Of a stretch of 28,957 nt of DNA, positions 21,255 to 28,957 are shown one piece after another (position 1 is the first letter of the stretch; each line of letters begins with the position of its first letter). A program made the position numbers and the translations under genes. The notes beneath the pieces are model-generated. The model saw only the letters and a program-made list of their open reading frames with translations, ran no database searches and had not been told where the DNA came from. Source of the DNA: Ascoidea tarda (nom. inval.) (taxonomy: Eukaryota > Ascomycota > Saccharomycetes > Ascoideales > Ascoideaceae); NCBI GenBank assembly GCA_030560485.1, contig JAKTTS010000162.1, positions 1 through 28,957 on the forward strand, in the 5' to 3' direction.

Positions 21255-21638
21255 TATCTTTCAGCAGTTACTTCTTCACCTTTCTGCTTTGAAGTGAGAA
21301 GCTCCTTCATGGACGATAGACTGCCTTTCTAAAAATATCTAAGAACAGCAGAGAGCACCTGCAGAAACAGGATTTCACAGTGAAACTTCACAATTTTTCT
21401 TATCAAGGGCAGCAGCCTCCCTGCTCCAACAGGTCTCTCCTCACCCATATTAGATACACATCTCATTCGAAAATAATGGACAAAAACAGCTAATCTACTT
21501 CTAACAATACTGCATTTGTTAGTCTACTCCATCAACTATCCTTAATAATGAACTTTCCACGCTGCATTTTACTAGAAAACCTGTCAATTTGTATCTAAAA
21601 ACTTACCATACTTTGTCCTTTATATTTTTGGTTCCCAA
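21255..21638. promoter_or_regulatory. Divergent promoter region, CWH41 / MFS transporter
   Basis: These 384 bp separate the two start codons. The sequence CACGCTG at 21558-21564 is the reverse complement of CAGCGTG, the core of the Hac1-bound unfolded-protein-response element, about 305 bp upstream of the ER enzyme gene. A seven-base match is weak evidence. I see no other clear site. Confidence 0.35.
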
Positions 21639-23351
21639 ATGAAACAATCTGCTAAAAAATTCCTAATGTTTGTGTCCTGCATTTTACTTGATATACTATG
21701 TGGAACTTTATATCTTTACTCTGCTTTCAGTCCTCAATTCTCTTCAAGGCTAAACTACTCTGCTACTCAAGCTTCAGCTCTTGCCATGTCTGGCAACTTG
21801 GGCAATTCAATTGTTGGGCCCATTGCTGGTTTCTTTGTTGATCAATTTGGCTTCAGTATACCCATTAGTTTTGGTTCAATCATCTTCATTGGAAGCTACT
21901 ACCTATTGAAAAGACAATTTGATGAAAGCATGTCCAATTTTAATTTTAGCATGGTGATTTTATTTGGTATTGGCTTGGGTGGTGCTTTCATATATGCTGG
22001 GTGTTTGAAATGCAGTGCTATTATCTACCCGAACAACAGAGGTATGGCAACTTCAATTCCAATTGCCTTTATTGGCTTGTCAGCATTGTTTTACTCAGCT
22101 TTGGCTTCAAAGTTTTATCCTGGTGATACCTCGGGCTTGTTGGGGTTTTTGTATATCTCTGCTATTGTGATTTTTCTGATTACAGTTTGGTTCATCATTA
22201 TAGCTGACAAGTATCACAAAAAAATCAACGGCTCTCATTCAAACAATAATAGCTTGGATGTTTTTCATGATATCACTAACTATGATACCAATCCTATCAC
22301 TAATGTTAATCAGAATTATAACAATGCTGATAACGATAGTGATAATATTTTAACCTCAATTCACTCAAACTCCTCAATGGTGGGAATTCATCCGTCGATA
22401 TCTGATCGTCTATCCAGTGAATTTATTGAAATGTCCACATTGACCAACTCTCATCCAAGGAAATCAATTACACTGCCTTCTTCTCATATATCTAGAAATT
22501 CTTTTCTGATCACTGATAATATAAATCTAGGTTTTAACAAATCTGCAACCTATCAGCCTGAAATCGGAGGTCTAGCATTATTCAAAAATAAAAAATTCTG
22601 GCTACTATGCTTTATTGTGGGTTTGTTGGCTTCAATTGGTCAAATGTATATATTTTCTCTTGGGTTTTTGGTAAAAGCTTTATATATCAAAAAGTTGCTA
22701 CCTCCAAACACACAAATTGATGATCCCTTAACTCTAGCTTTTGTTGAAAATTCAAACACGATTATCCAAAATCAGCAAAATTTTGAAGTCGGATTACTCT
22801 CAATCTCTAATTCAGTCGGACGATTGCTTAGTGGCATAATGGGAGATCTTATAATACTAAAATTCAAAAAGTCACGAAGTGTATTAATTATTCTACCCAT
22901 ATTTTTTGTCCTAACCTCGCAAGTATTTTGCTATATTTTGGATGATATTAGTTATTTATACATTGCAACTTTAACTATTGGATTAGCATACGGATTCACT
23001 TGGGGTTTATTTCCATCAATAACAATGGATTTTTTTGGCATGAAAAACTTTTCAATGAATTGGGGAATTCTAGCAACTTCAGGCATTTTACCTGCCTATT
23101 TTTACAACATTTTATTTGGGAGAATTTATGATTCCAATATGAAAATCATTAATGTTTTGGACAGCAATATAACTGCAGATACAAATGATACTTTAAGGAT
23201 TTGTGAATTAGGTCATAAATGTTATAATGACGTATTTCTATGGTCCGTTGGTGGTTCTTTGATAATGATTATATTGTTTTTTTTATTATTTTATTTTGTG
23301 AGAACGGAAAGAAAAGACTTGTATCTAAAATTAGAGAATGATATCGAGTAA
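21639..23351 (+). CDS. MFS transporter, nodulin-like / Mch1-type
   Basis: The protein has 570 residues and about twelve membrane helices in two halves. Helices 1-6 are approximately at 8-30, 42-65, 70-88, 102-125, 133-155 and 166-190; helices 7-12 at 325-350, 385-405, 412-435, 437-462, 470-495 and 530-555. A polar, Asn/Ser-rich cytoplasmic loop (about 190-320) joins the halves. The opening LYLYSAFSPQFSSRLNYSATQ followed by GNLGNSIVGPIAGFFVDQFG, and RGMATSIPIAFIGLSALFYS, are typical of the fungal branch that includes Mch1 and YMR155W of S. cerevisiae and plant nodulin-like proteins. These are called monocarboxylate-transporter-like, but Mch proteins in yeast have not been shown to carry monocarboxylates, so the substrate is unknown. 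Length and loop fit YMR155W (about 547 residues) better than Mch1 (486). Confidence 0.85.
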   Translation: MKQSAKKFLMFVSCILLDILCGTLYLYSAFSPQFSSRLNYSATQASALAMSGNLGNSIVGPIAGFFVDQFGFSIPISFGSIIFIGSYYLLKRQFDESMSNFNFSMVILFGIGLGGAFIYAGCLKCSAIIYPNNRGMATSIPIAFIGLSALFYSALASKFYPGDTSGLLGFLYISAIVIFLITVWFIIIADKYHKKINGSHSNNNSLDVFHDITNYDTNPITNVNQNYNNADNDSDNILTSIHSNSSMVGIHPSISDRLSSEFIEMSTLTNSHPRKSITLPSSHISRNSFLITDNINLGFNKSATYQPEIGGLALFKNKKFWLLCFIVGLLASIGQMYIFSLGFLVKALYIKKLLPPNTQIDDPLTLAFVENSNTIIQNQQNFEVGLLSISNSVGRLLSGIMGDLIILKFKKSRSVLIILPIFFVLTSQVFCYILDDISYLYIATLTIGLAYGFTWGLFPSITMDFFGMKNFSMNWGILATSGILPAYFYNILFGRIYDSNMKIINVLDSNITADTNDTLRICELGHKCYNDVFLWSVGGSLIMIILFFLLFYFVRTERKDLYLKLENDIE

Positions 23352-23589
23352 TAAACATGTTCTTTGATATTTTATTAACGGCCTGAAACGTGCAAAATGC
23401 AAATTTACTTATCAATTAAAAATAAAAAAATATAAAAATATAAAATATATATATAAAAATATCAAAAATATCATATTCATAATTTTAAAGTTATTCATTT
23501 TGTAAAAACTTCATGATTTATAAGTCTTTTAGCCACTTCCAAAAGAAACTAACGTTAAAATAAAACAAAATTTCCTTCAGATTTCCTTT

Positions 23590-24498
23590 TTATGTTTTTC
23601 CGTATTTATTTCCTTCTTTTCTTTGCTCATTTTTCAACAAATTACTCAAGTCCTTTTTGCTGTCTTTCCTTTCGGTCTTATTATTATTGCTATTATTTTT
23701 TTGTCCTTGCTGATCTTTATCTTTTCCATAGAGAATAGTTTTAGCAGTATCAACAATATCGTCTTCTTTTTGGTCTTTATTTTGTCCATACAAAATGGAT
23801 TTTCCAGTATCAACAATATCGCCAACATTAGAGGAAATATTATTCCACTCTTCTTTAGTTTTTGAAATAATTTGTTCTGCTGGTTTGTCAATAAACTCTT
23901 CTTTCAAATGCTTTAAAGTGGATCCAGCATCCTCTGCTGCTTCTTTAGCAGTTGAGCCGGCATCTTTCAAGCTGTGTTCGTATGTTTTTAAATTTTCTTG
24001 ATAAGTGCTTTCCAATTTAGTTTGAGCATCTTCAGTTAGGCCTTCCCATTTTTTTTTTGCCTTGAGAGCGAGGTCTTCATCAGACAAAGTCTCATGAGCT
24101 TTATTAGCTGCATCGAAAATATCATCTTTAATCTGATCCATGACAGATTTGGGTTTTGAAACTGACTTCAACGAATTTAGGCCACTCTCATAAGCTTTCA
24201 CACCTTCATCATAAGCATTTTGCATTGTTTTTTTGGTTTCTTCTGACAAATTATTCCATTCTTCTTGAGTTTTTGCTTTAATCTGATCAATTGTCAAATC
24301 TAGGTTTTTCTCTGTAGAATCGTCTATCACTTTTTTTTTGAGCTCTTCAAAGATAGTAGGAGGCTTTCTATTTTCACTTTCGTTTTTAATTAAATTGGAT
24401 CTAACTATAGTAGTGGAGAAATAACGGTAATTTCTTGAGAGTAAAATTGAATATTGTCCACGTCCGAGGACCTGAGCTTTTAGCATTTGGCAGTACAT
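23590..24498 (-). CDS. Mitochondrial HMG-box-like protein, Abf2-like (mtDNA packaging)
   Basis: The start is the ATG at 24498 (302 residues); an in-frame TTG two codons upstream is not a plausible yeast start. The N-terminus (MYCQMLKAQVLGRGQYSILLSRNYRYFS) is Arg-bearing, without acidic residues, and ends in a typical matrix-processing site (R-Y-F/S). Two HMG-like units follow at about 48-107 and 118-176, each ending in the helix 2/3 pattern EEWNNLSEETKK...YDEGVKAYE or KKWEGLTEDAQT...YQENLKTYE. A half unit (SKTKEEWNNIS) is near 212-222. A duplicated DIVDTxKxILYGxxKDQ segment (about 227-265) and an Asn/Lys-rich tail complete it. Abf2/TFAM proteins have two boxes and compact mitochondrial DNA. 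Here the first helix of each box is weak, so this is an Abf2-like call, not a certain orthologue. Abf2 of S. cerevisiae is shorter (183 residues). Confidence 0.65.
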   Translation of the reverse strand: MYCQMLKAQVLGRGQYSILLSRNYRYFSTTIVRSNLIKNESENRKPPTIFEELKKKVIDDSTEKNLDLTIDQIKAKTQEEWNNLSEETKKTMQNAYDEGVKAYESGLNSLKSVSKPKSVMDQIKDDIFDAANKAHETLSDEDLALKAKKKWEGLTEDAQTKLESTYQENLKTYEHSLKDAGSTAKEAAEDAGSTLKHLKEEFIDKPAEQIISKTKEEWNNISSNVGDIVDTGKSILYGQNKDQKEDDIVDTAKTILYGKDKDQQGQKNNSNNNKTERKDSKKDLSNLLKNEQRKEGNKYGKT

Positions 24499-25015
24499 AT
24501 TCAATTTGGATTTGTTCTTTGATGTTTAGTGATAAATGTGGAATTGAATAGTTTATTAGATATAAAAGTTAGTTATTGAAAATGTTAGACGATCTGTGAA
24601 CATTTTATATGCTTCCTGTTGGATGCCTTTCTGATAGTTTGTGGTTGACTTTTCATTCTTTTGTTTATGGCTTGCTCAAGCAATCAAGGAGCAAAGCAAA
24701 TGAACTCCTTCTGAGATTCACAAATGAAAAGGAAGAATCAAAGGTTTGGAAAATGCTGTCATATTGAAGAAGAGGAGCCCTAATGCATGCTGACGCAGCA
24801 AAGGATGAAAGTGATGACTTCAGGACGAAAAGCTCCCTTTTGAAACGGGTATGGTAAAGTAAACACATGTGGCCGGATATGAAATGCCGGTGCCGAGAGT
24901 GCCGATGTATTCGAAAAATTGTTCGGAATGCGAAATGGACCAAACCAGCTTGAATCTGTAAAATGTCCTGCTCAAAACAGTGAAATAACAGAAATAGGAT
25001 GAGTTTTGATATCGA
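24499..25015. other. Intergenic region upstream of the Abf2-like gene
   Basis: These 517 bp hold the promoter of the Abf2-like gene and the 3' flank of the acyltransferase gene. Positions about 24660-24960 are distinctly less AT-rich than the surroundings and carry a minus-strand open frame (24665-24943) that starts without ATG and resembles nothing I know. No tRNA fold is visible. Confidence 0.4.
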
Positions 25016-26427
25016 CTAAAATTTTAATAGACTCTTTTTAAAGTTACTTGCAATGAAACCGATTATATCGTCTTCATTTTGTGCGGTGTTTTTGTCATAT
25101 TCGACAAAAATGCCTTTAACAAATCCCAAAACAAAATTCATTCCATTTTCAGTCGATATTTGATTTATTACCATGGAGGAGCCAACATCTGAAATGTTTT
25201 GATTGAACATGAATTCTACGATTTTCCAATTACCTTCGTGGTTTTGGGTGATGTAACCCAAATTTGATAATCTGTTTAGTTCTCTTTTTTTCAGATTGAT
25301 TTGACTTAGTAGTAAGCCTTTATAAATTTGAACATCGCCATTTGAATTGATATAGTTTTTTTGATAGTTTGAAAAAAGGATTGAGGGACTGGTTAAAATT
25401 GAATTGATTTCCAGATTAATTTTCAAAATTAAAAATTCATGGGTTGAATTTAAGAATTGATCAGTTTGAATGAAGAATTTATGCATTGAAGGAAAAGAGC
25501 AAATTAGATTTTGATTTTCCATAGTTTTGTTATTAACAAATCTTCTCAAATCAATTGCAATTAGAAATTCAATTTGTGCTGGGTAGACAGATTTGATGTA
25601 GTTAGTTGGTAAGGATTTTAGAAAGAAAATTTGAATAATTGAGATTAATCTCAAGTTGGTATTGTTAGAAAAAGAGATGTTTTTTTTTAGTTTTAGGAGT
25701 TTTTGAGTTTCTGATTTGTTAAGTTTGACAATTTTGAAAATTGAATTGTAGTTGTGATGACAAAAATAACTGCTGTATATTTGATCTGGCTTTGAAGACA
25801 ATTGTAATGGTGAGGAAAAAGATTTATTTTGACCATTTAAAAGAGAAATTGGATCAATATTTAGAAAGCCATCAATAGTTGGTGGGAGTGATTTTAGAGA
25901 TTTAAGGTCATTAAAAGAATCAAATAATAATAGATCTTTTGTATTATTATTAATTTCAGAATTATTAGTTTCATTGTAATTATAATTATTGAATTCATTG
26001 ATCAATAAATTATGAAATAATACGCAAGAAGAACCATCAATTAGATGTTCACATAAGATGACTATTTCATTATTGTTTAAGATGATGATTTTCCATAGGG
26101 GTTTTGATGAGTTGTTTAACTGGAATTTGCAATTGTCCAAGGAAGATAATAAATTCTCATCGATACTCGAAGAAATGGGATGAGAGCTTTGGGATGTGTT
26201 ATAAATTTGAAAAGAGACAACGTCATTGAAGTATATTTTATTGCATGGTTTCAATTGATTACCAAGAGATGAATAATAGAGAACTAAAAAGGAGTTGTTA
26301 AGTAATACATTTCTCAAAGAATGAAATAAAATCGAGATATTTAGATCTTGGTTTAACTTAGCAGAGATGAGAAAATTTGTGTATAGATTTGCCTTTTTAC
26401 GTGCAATGAAAAATTGTTCACAAATAC
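25016..26427 (-). CDS. Alcohol acetyltransferase family (Atf1/Atf2/Sli1-like), main exon; start unresolved
   Basis: This is the second exon by my reading, about 470 codons. Its start, ICEQFFIARKKANLYTNFLISAKLN, aligns with MGHLENYFAVLSRQKMYSNFTVYAELN of Atf2, and its end (LGYITQ..., MNFVLGFVKG) aligns with TGLVSQ... and GMNMDMSVV. The frame is open upstream to 26545 without any ATG, so the true N-terminus is elsewhere (see intron entry). Family members transfer acetyl groups from acetyl-CoA to alcohols or sterols (Atf1, Atf2) or to sphingoid-like drugs (Sli1), usually on lipid droplets or ER. The catalytic motif is odd: I read EHLIDG, that is H-x2-D-G, where Atf1 and Atf2 have H-x3-D-G. The missing ATG and shortened motif could mean divergence or decay. 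It is divergent from the Rds2-like gene. Confidence 0.75.
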
Positions 26428-26553
26428 CTTTGGTAAGTAGAAATATAGCAGAGGTGTTAGAGATTTGGCAATTGGATTTTGGGTATTGGTGATTTGATAT
26501 GGCATCAAGATAGAGGTTACTTGTGGTGCTAGTTGTTGACGATTAGAACATAC
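26428..26553 (-). other. Probable 5' intron of the acyltransferase gene
   Basis: On the minus strand GTATGT (26553-26548) is a perfect yeast donor, TCTCTAAC (26463-26456) a plausible branch site, and AAAG at 26431-26428 an AG acceptor about 30 bases later, for an intron of 126 bp. Joining gives TRHPG-ICEQFF, which restores the family pattern R-x2-G-x2-E-x-(Y/F)-F (ARRMGHLENYF in Atf2). The upstream exon, read back from 26554, stays open to an in-frame TGA near 26650 but shows no ATG, so an additional exon or a lost start is still needed. The acceptor AAG is less usual than CAG or TAG. Confidence 0.5.
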
Positions 26554-26830
26554 CTGGGTGTCTTGTGAAAGCCTCTATTGAGAAGAGAATTGTTGGAAGA
26601 ACAAGATTCAGCAGTAGTGTATCGTTGATTGGAGAAAAAAAATTCAGAATCAAATTTCAGAAATGAGCAGAGGATAAGATAAGATAAATGCCATTAAAGA
26701 GCCATTTTGAGTTATTTTGAATCAGTTTGAGTGTTTGACAACTCTGGAATGGTAAATATTATTTAAATGCAATGTTAACAGTGAGTGTAATGAAGCAGAG
26801 ATAAAGATGGCAAGCAAAGCATCAACACAA

Positions 26831-26960
26831 CAACAACCAACAATAACCAACAACAACCAACAATAATCAACAATAATCAACAATAATCAACAATAATCAA
26901 CAATAATCAACAATAATCAACAATAATCAACAATAATCAACAATAATCAACAATAATCAA
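26831..26960. repeat. 10-bp minisatellite, unit CAATAATCAA
   Basis: Ten perfect tandem copies of CAATAATCAA fill 26861-26960, preceded by three variant copies (CAACAACCAA, CAATAACCAA, CAACAACCAA) from 26831. The graded left end suggests growth by slippage or unequal exchange from the right side. It is noncoding in either gene as I read them. Confidence 0.9.
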
Positions 26961-27086
26961 CAGAAAACACCAAATGCTCGTCGACAGAGGAAGAAGAGGC
27001 TGTTGAAGTCTTCTGCTTCGTGAAACACTTCGACTTGAAGCTGCAAACTCCAACCTTTTTCAATTCCATCTTCGTTATCTTCACTT

Positions 27087-27122
27087 CCTTCACCTTCACC
27101 TTCACCTTTACCTTCACCTTCA
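27087..27122 (+). repeat. CCTTCA hexamer tract in the 5' leader
   Basis: About six tandem CCTTCA units (one is CCTTTA) form a pyrimidine-rich tract ending about 45 bases before the Rds2-like ATG. No in-frame ATG precedes 27166, so it is probably leader or core-promoter sequence rather than coding. Confidence 0.7.
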
Positions 27123-27165
27123 ACTCCTTCAGTTCCTCAATCTCCACCTGTCTCTCCAGCTCAAT

Positions 27166-28902
27166 ATGGACAGTCTTTCTCCAGGTTCTAAGGCTTCCCA
27201 GCACCAGCCTGTCGTTGTCAAGACTGAGGCCTCTCACGACGAGCCCAACATGCTTCCCATCAGCTCCACCAGCTCCAACGACTCCACCTCAGTCTCCCAC
27301 ACTCCTCTCACTGTCTCTGTTTCTGCTGCTTCCTCTTCTTCGATTCATGGGCCTGCTCACAAGAGAAGAAAGCGAAAGGTCCAGATAGCCTGTATTTACT
27401 GCAGGAGATCCCATATGATTTGCGAGGAAAAGAGACCTTGCTCGAGATGTATCAAGAGAAACATTGGGCATCTTTGCCATGATGAACCAATCAATTCAAG
27501 ACAACGAAAGCTAGTTTTGCAAAATGGATTGAACATCATAAATAGTTTGCCCCTTCTCAATAGCATTGACAGTAACAGTAATACCATCTCTAATCTTAAT
27601 CCTACAGCTACTAATAGTACTACTCTGAATATGGACAATAATAATATGAATATAGATAATAACAGTAATCACAACAATAACAATAATAACAATAATAGTA
27701 ACAATAATAGTAACAATAATAGTAACAATAACAACAACAATAATAACAATAATAACGATAATAATAATAATAACTTAAATTCAGGTAGTAATATGTCAAT
27801 TCAAATGTCAAATAATAACAGTCAATCAAACCAAAATCATAACAATGATCCCCAGTTTTTAATAGCAAATCAAAGCTCTCCCAATCAAAATAGCATCACT
27901 AATATAAACAACTTTTCTAATACCAACAACAACAACACTAATAACAACAACATTATTAATAATAACGTTCATATCCCCCAATCTGTTACAACCATAACTG
28001 CTCCTCCTTCTTTAGACTTAGACGAAATACCTCCTTCTTCTATTCTAACTCCAGCGACTACTGTAAATAATACTACAAGTAACAAAATTAGTGATATTCC
28101 TCATAATAATAATAACCCCAATATAAATAATTCCAATATCAATAATCCTAACAATAATATCAATAACACCGGTAGCGATATCAACTCAATCAGGATTTCA
28201 AATCTGTTAAGCAACCAAAATATCAATCCCTCAGATTCTCAATCCAACTTGATTTCCAATAATACTAATCACAACATTCATAATATTCCCAATAATAATA
28301 ATATCAATAACATCAATAACAATGAACAAGTTTCCAACAGCCTATTAAATCAATTTTTTAATAACTCTTTTCAACCTTTTTTCTACTCAGAGCATGCAAA
28401 TTCTGAAATCTCCTCAATTAATGAATTTCTCAAATTAATTGACGATCCAGATTTTAATCAAAATAACAACACTAATAATATTAATAACAACAACAACAAC
28501 ATGAGCATTAATTATAATAAGGACATCCCTCTATTAAACAATATGTTAACCGACAGCTCGTTTGTATCCTTGTTTAATCCCTCTTTTAACTCAAATAATC
28601 AAAATAATCAAAATCAAAATATTCAAAATATTCAAAATATTCAAAATAATCAAAATAATCAAAATAATCAAAGTCAACAAAATTATTATATCAATAACAA
28701 TAATATGCAAAAAGAAAATAGCACTAATCGGCCTCTAAATAATAACCCATTGAACAGTCACGTAGATAACAACCCAAATCTTAGTCTACAAAACTTACAA
28801 AATATTCCTACCCTTCAAAGTGCTTCTAATACACCTAATATTTCAAACCACGATTCCTTTTCAACAAAAAGATCCCCCGATATCAATAATAACATCCATA
28901 AC

Positions 28903-28957
<55 letters not shown>
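27166..28957 (+). CDS. RDS2: Zn(II)2Cys6 transcription factor, Rds2/Ert1 family (partial, 3' end beyond window)
   Basis: The frame stays open for 597 codons to the window edge. Residues 66-108 hold a basic run (KRRKRK) and a zinc cluster with cysteines at 76, 79, 86, 92, 95 and 104 (C-x2-C-x6-C-x5-C-x2-C-x8-C). CIYCRRSHMICEEKRPCSRCIKR closely follows CLFCKRSHVVCDKQRPCSRCVKR of S. cerevisiae Rds2. Residues about 408-428 (SEHANSEISSINEFLKLIDDP) match SENVGSEFSSLNEFLSMLENP of Rds2, which favours Rds2 over Ert1. Rds2 activates gluconeogenic genes (PCK1, FBP1) on non-fermentable carbon; its C-terminal PAS-like domain would lie past the window. Between the landmarks the protein is dominated by Asn-rich tracts, so it is far longer than Rds2 (446 residues). 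The start at 27166 is the first in-frame ATG after a TGA at 27004. Confidence 0.85.
28903..28957 (+). repeat. (AAT)n microsatellite coding poly-Asn
   Basis: Eighteen pure AAT codons run in frame with the Rds2-like gene to the window end and probably beyond. Purity, against the mixed AAT/AAC tracts elsewhere in the gene, points to recent expansion or to the limits of an assembly at a repeat. Confidence 0.9.

Larger units (their letters stand above)
26554..27165. promoter_or_regulatory. Shared region between acyltransferase and Rds2-like genes
   Basis: This stretch of about 610 bp separates the divergent genes. It includes a possible first-exon segment of the acyltransferase gene (26554-26650), a 10-bp minisatellite (26831-26960) and a CCTTCA-repeat pyrimidine tract just before the Rds2-like start codon. 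I find no standard regulatory site with confidence. Confidence 0.45.

Noticed and set aside
24800-24900. Possible C/D-box snoRNA (GTGATGA near 24808)
   Set aside because: I found no D box at a proper distance and no closing stem.
24665-24943. 92-residue minus-strand frame
   Set aside because: It has no ATG start and no family resemblance; low support.
26503-26505. ATG at 26505 as the acyltransferase start
   Set aside because: It is out of frame with the conserved coding sequence, and no ordinary splice joins it.
27020-27388. 122-residue plus-strand frame before and over the Rds2-like start
   Set aside because: It starts with GTG and reads the hexamer repeat as FTFTF; the zinc-cluster frame is clearly the real one.
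27620-27868. Tyr/Cys-rich minus-strand frame
   Set aside because: It is the antisense of the AAT/AAC tract of the Rds2-like gene.

Overview
The window reads as nuclear DNA of an AT-rich budding yeast (Saccharomycotina). The evidence is dense single-exon genes with yeast orthologues (HOP2, CWH41/GLS1, an Rds2/Ert1-type zinc-cluster regulator, a Cwp1-like GPI wall protein, an alcohol-acetyltransferase family gene), a GTATGT-type intron donor, and asparagine-rich low-complexity coding sequence. I cannot fix the species. Whether CTG is read as leucine is also not settled by what is visible.

Positions 1-13200 are a graveyard of three related, old, broken LTR retrotransposons of the Ty1/copia (Pseudoviridae) kind, with LTRs of about 220-235 bp. 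Element C (minus strand) is cut by the left window edge and ends at about 3338. Element A (plus strand) runs from 3806 to about 8559. Element B (minus strand) runs from about 8560 to 13200. A and B lie tail to tail and form a large imperfect inverted repeat centred near 8560. Just inside A's 5' LTR is a primer-binding site matching the anticodon arm of initiator tRNA-Met, which is the Ty5/copia half-tRNA priming style. Ty5-like relic clusters mark centromeres in some CUG-clade yeasts, so a centromere-like role is a reasonable hypothesis here, but it is not shown.

Positions 13201-28957 carry host genes in this order: an SDS22-type leucine-rich-repeat protein with an F-box-like start (+); a Cwp1-like GPI-anchored wall protein (+); HOP2 (-), a meiotic recombination factor with a near-consensus URS1 site upstream; CWH41 (-), ER glucosidase I; a nodulin-like/Mch1-type MFS transporter (+); a mitochondrial HMG-like protein resembling Abf2 (-); an ATF-family acyltransferase whose start codon is unresolved and which probably has a 5' intron (-); and an Rds2/Ert1-type Zn2Cys6 regulator (+) running off the right edge. 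The last two are divergent and share a promoter region holding a 10-bp minisatellite.

There is no operon-like logic, as expected for a yeast. HOP2 and CWH41 are co-oriented, and CWH41/MFS and acyltransferase/Rds2-like are divergent pairs. I saw no tRNA, rRNA or CRISPR. Nothing here convincingly amounts to a new system. The best leads are the relic cluster, the HOP2 URS1 site, the odd acyltransferase gene and the composition shift at the 3' end of the LRR gene.
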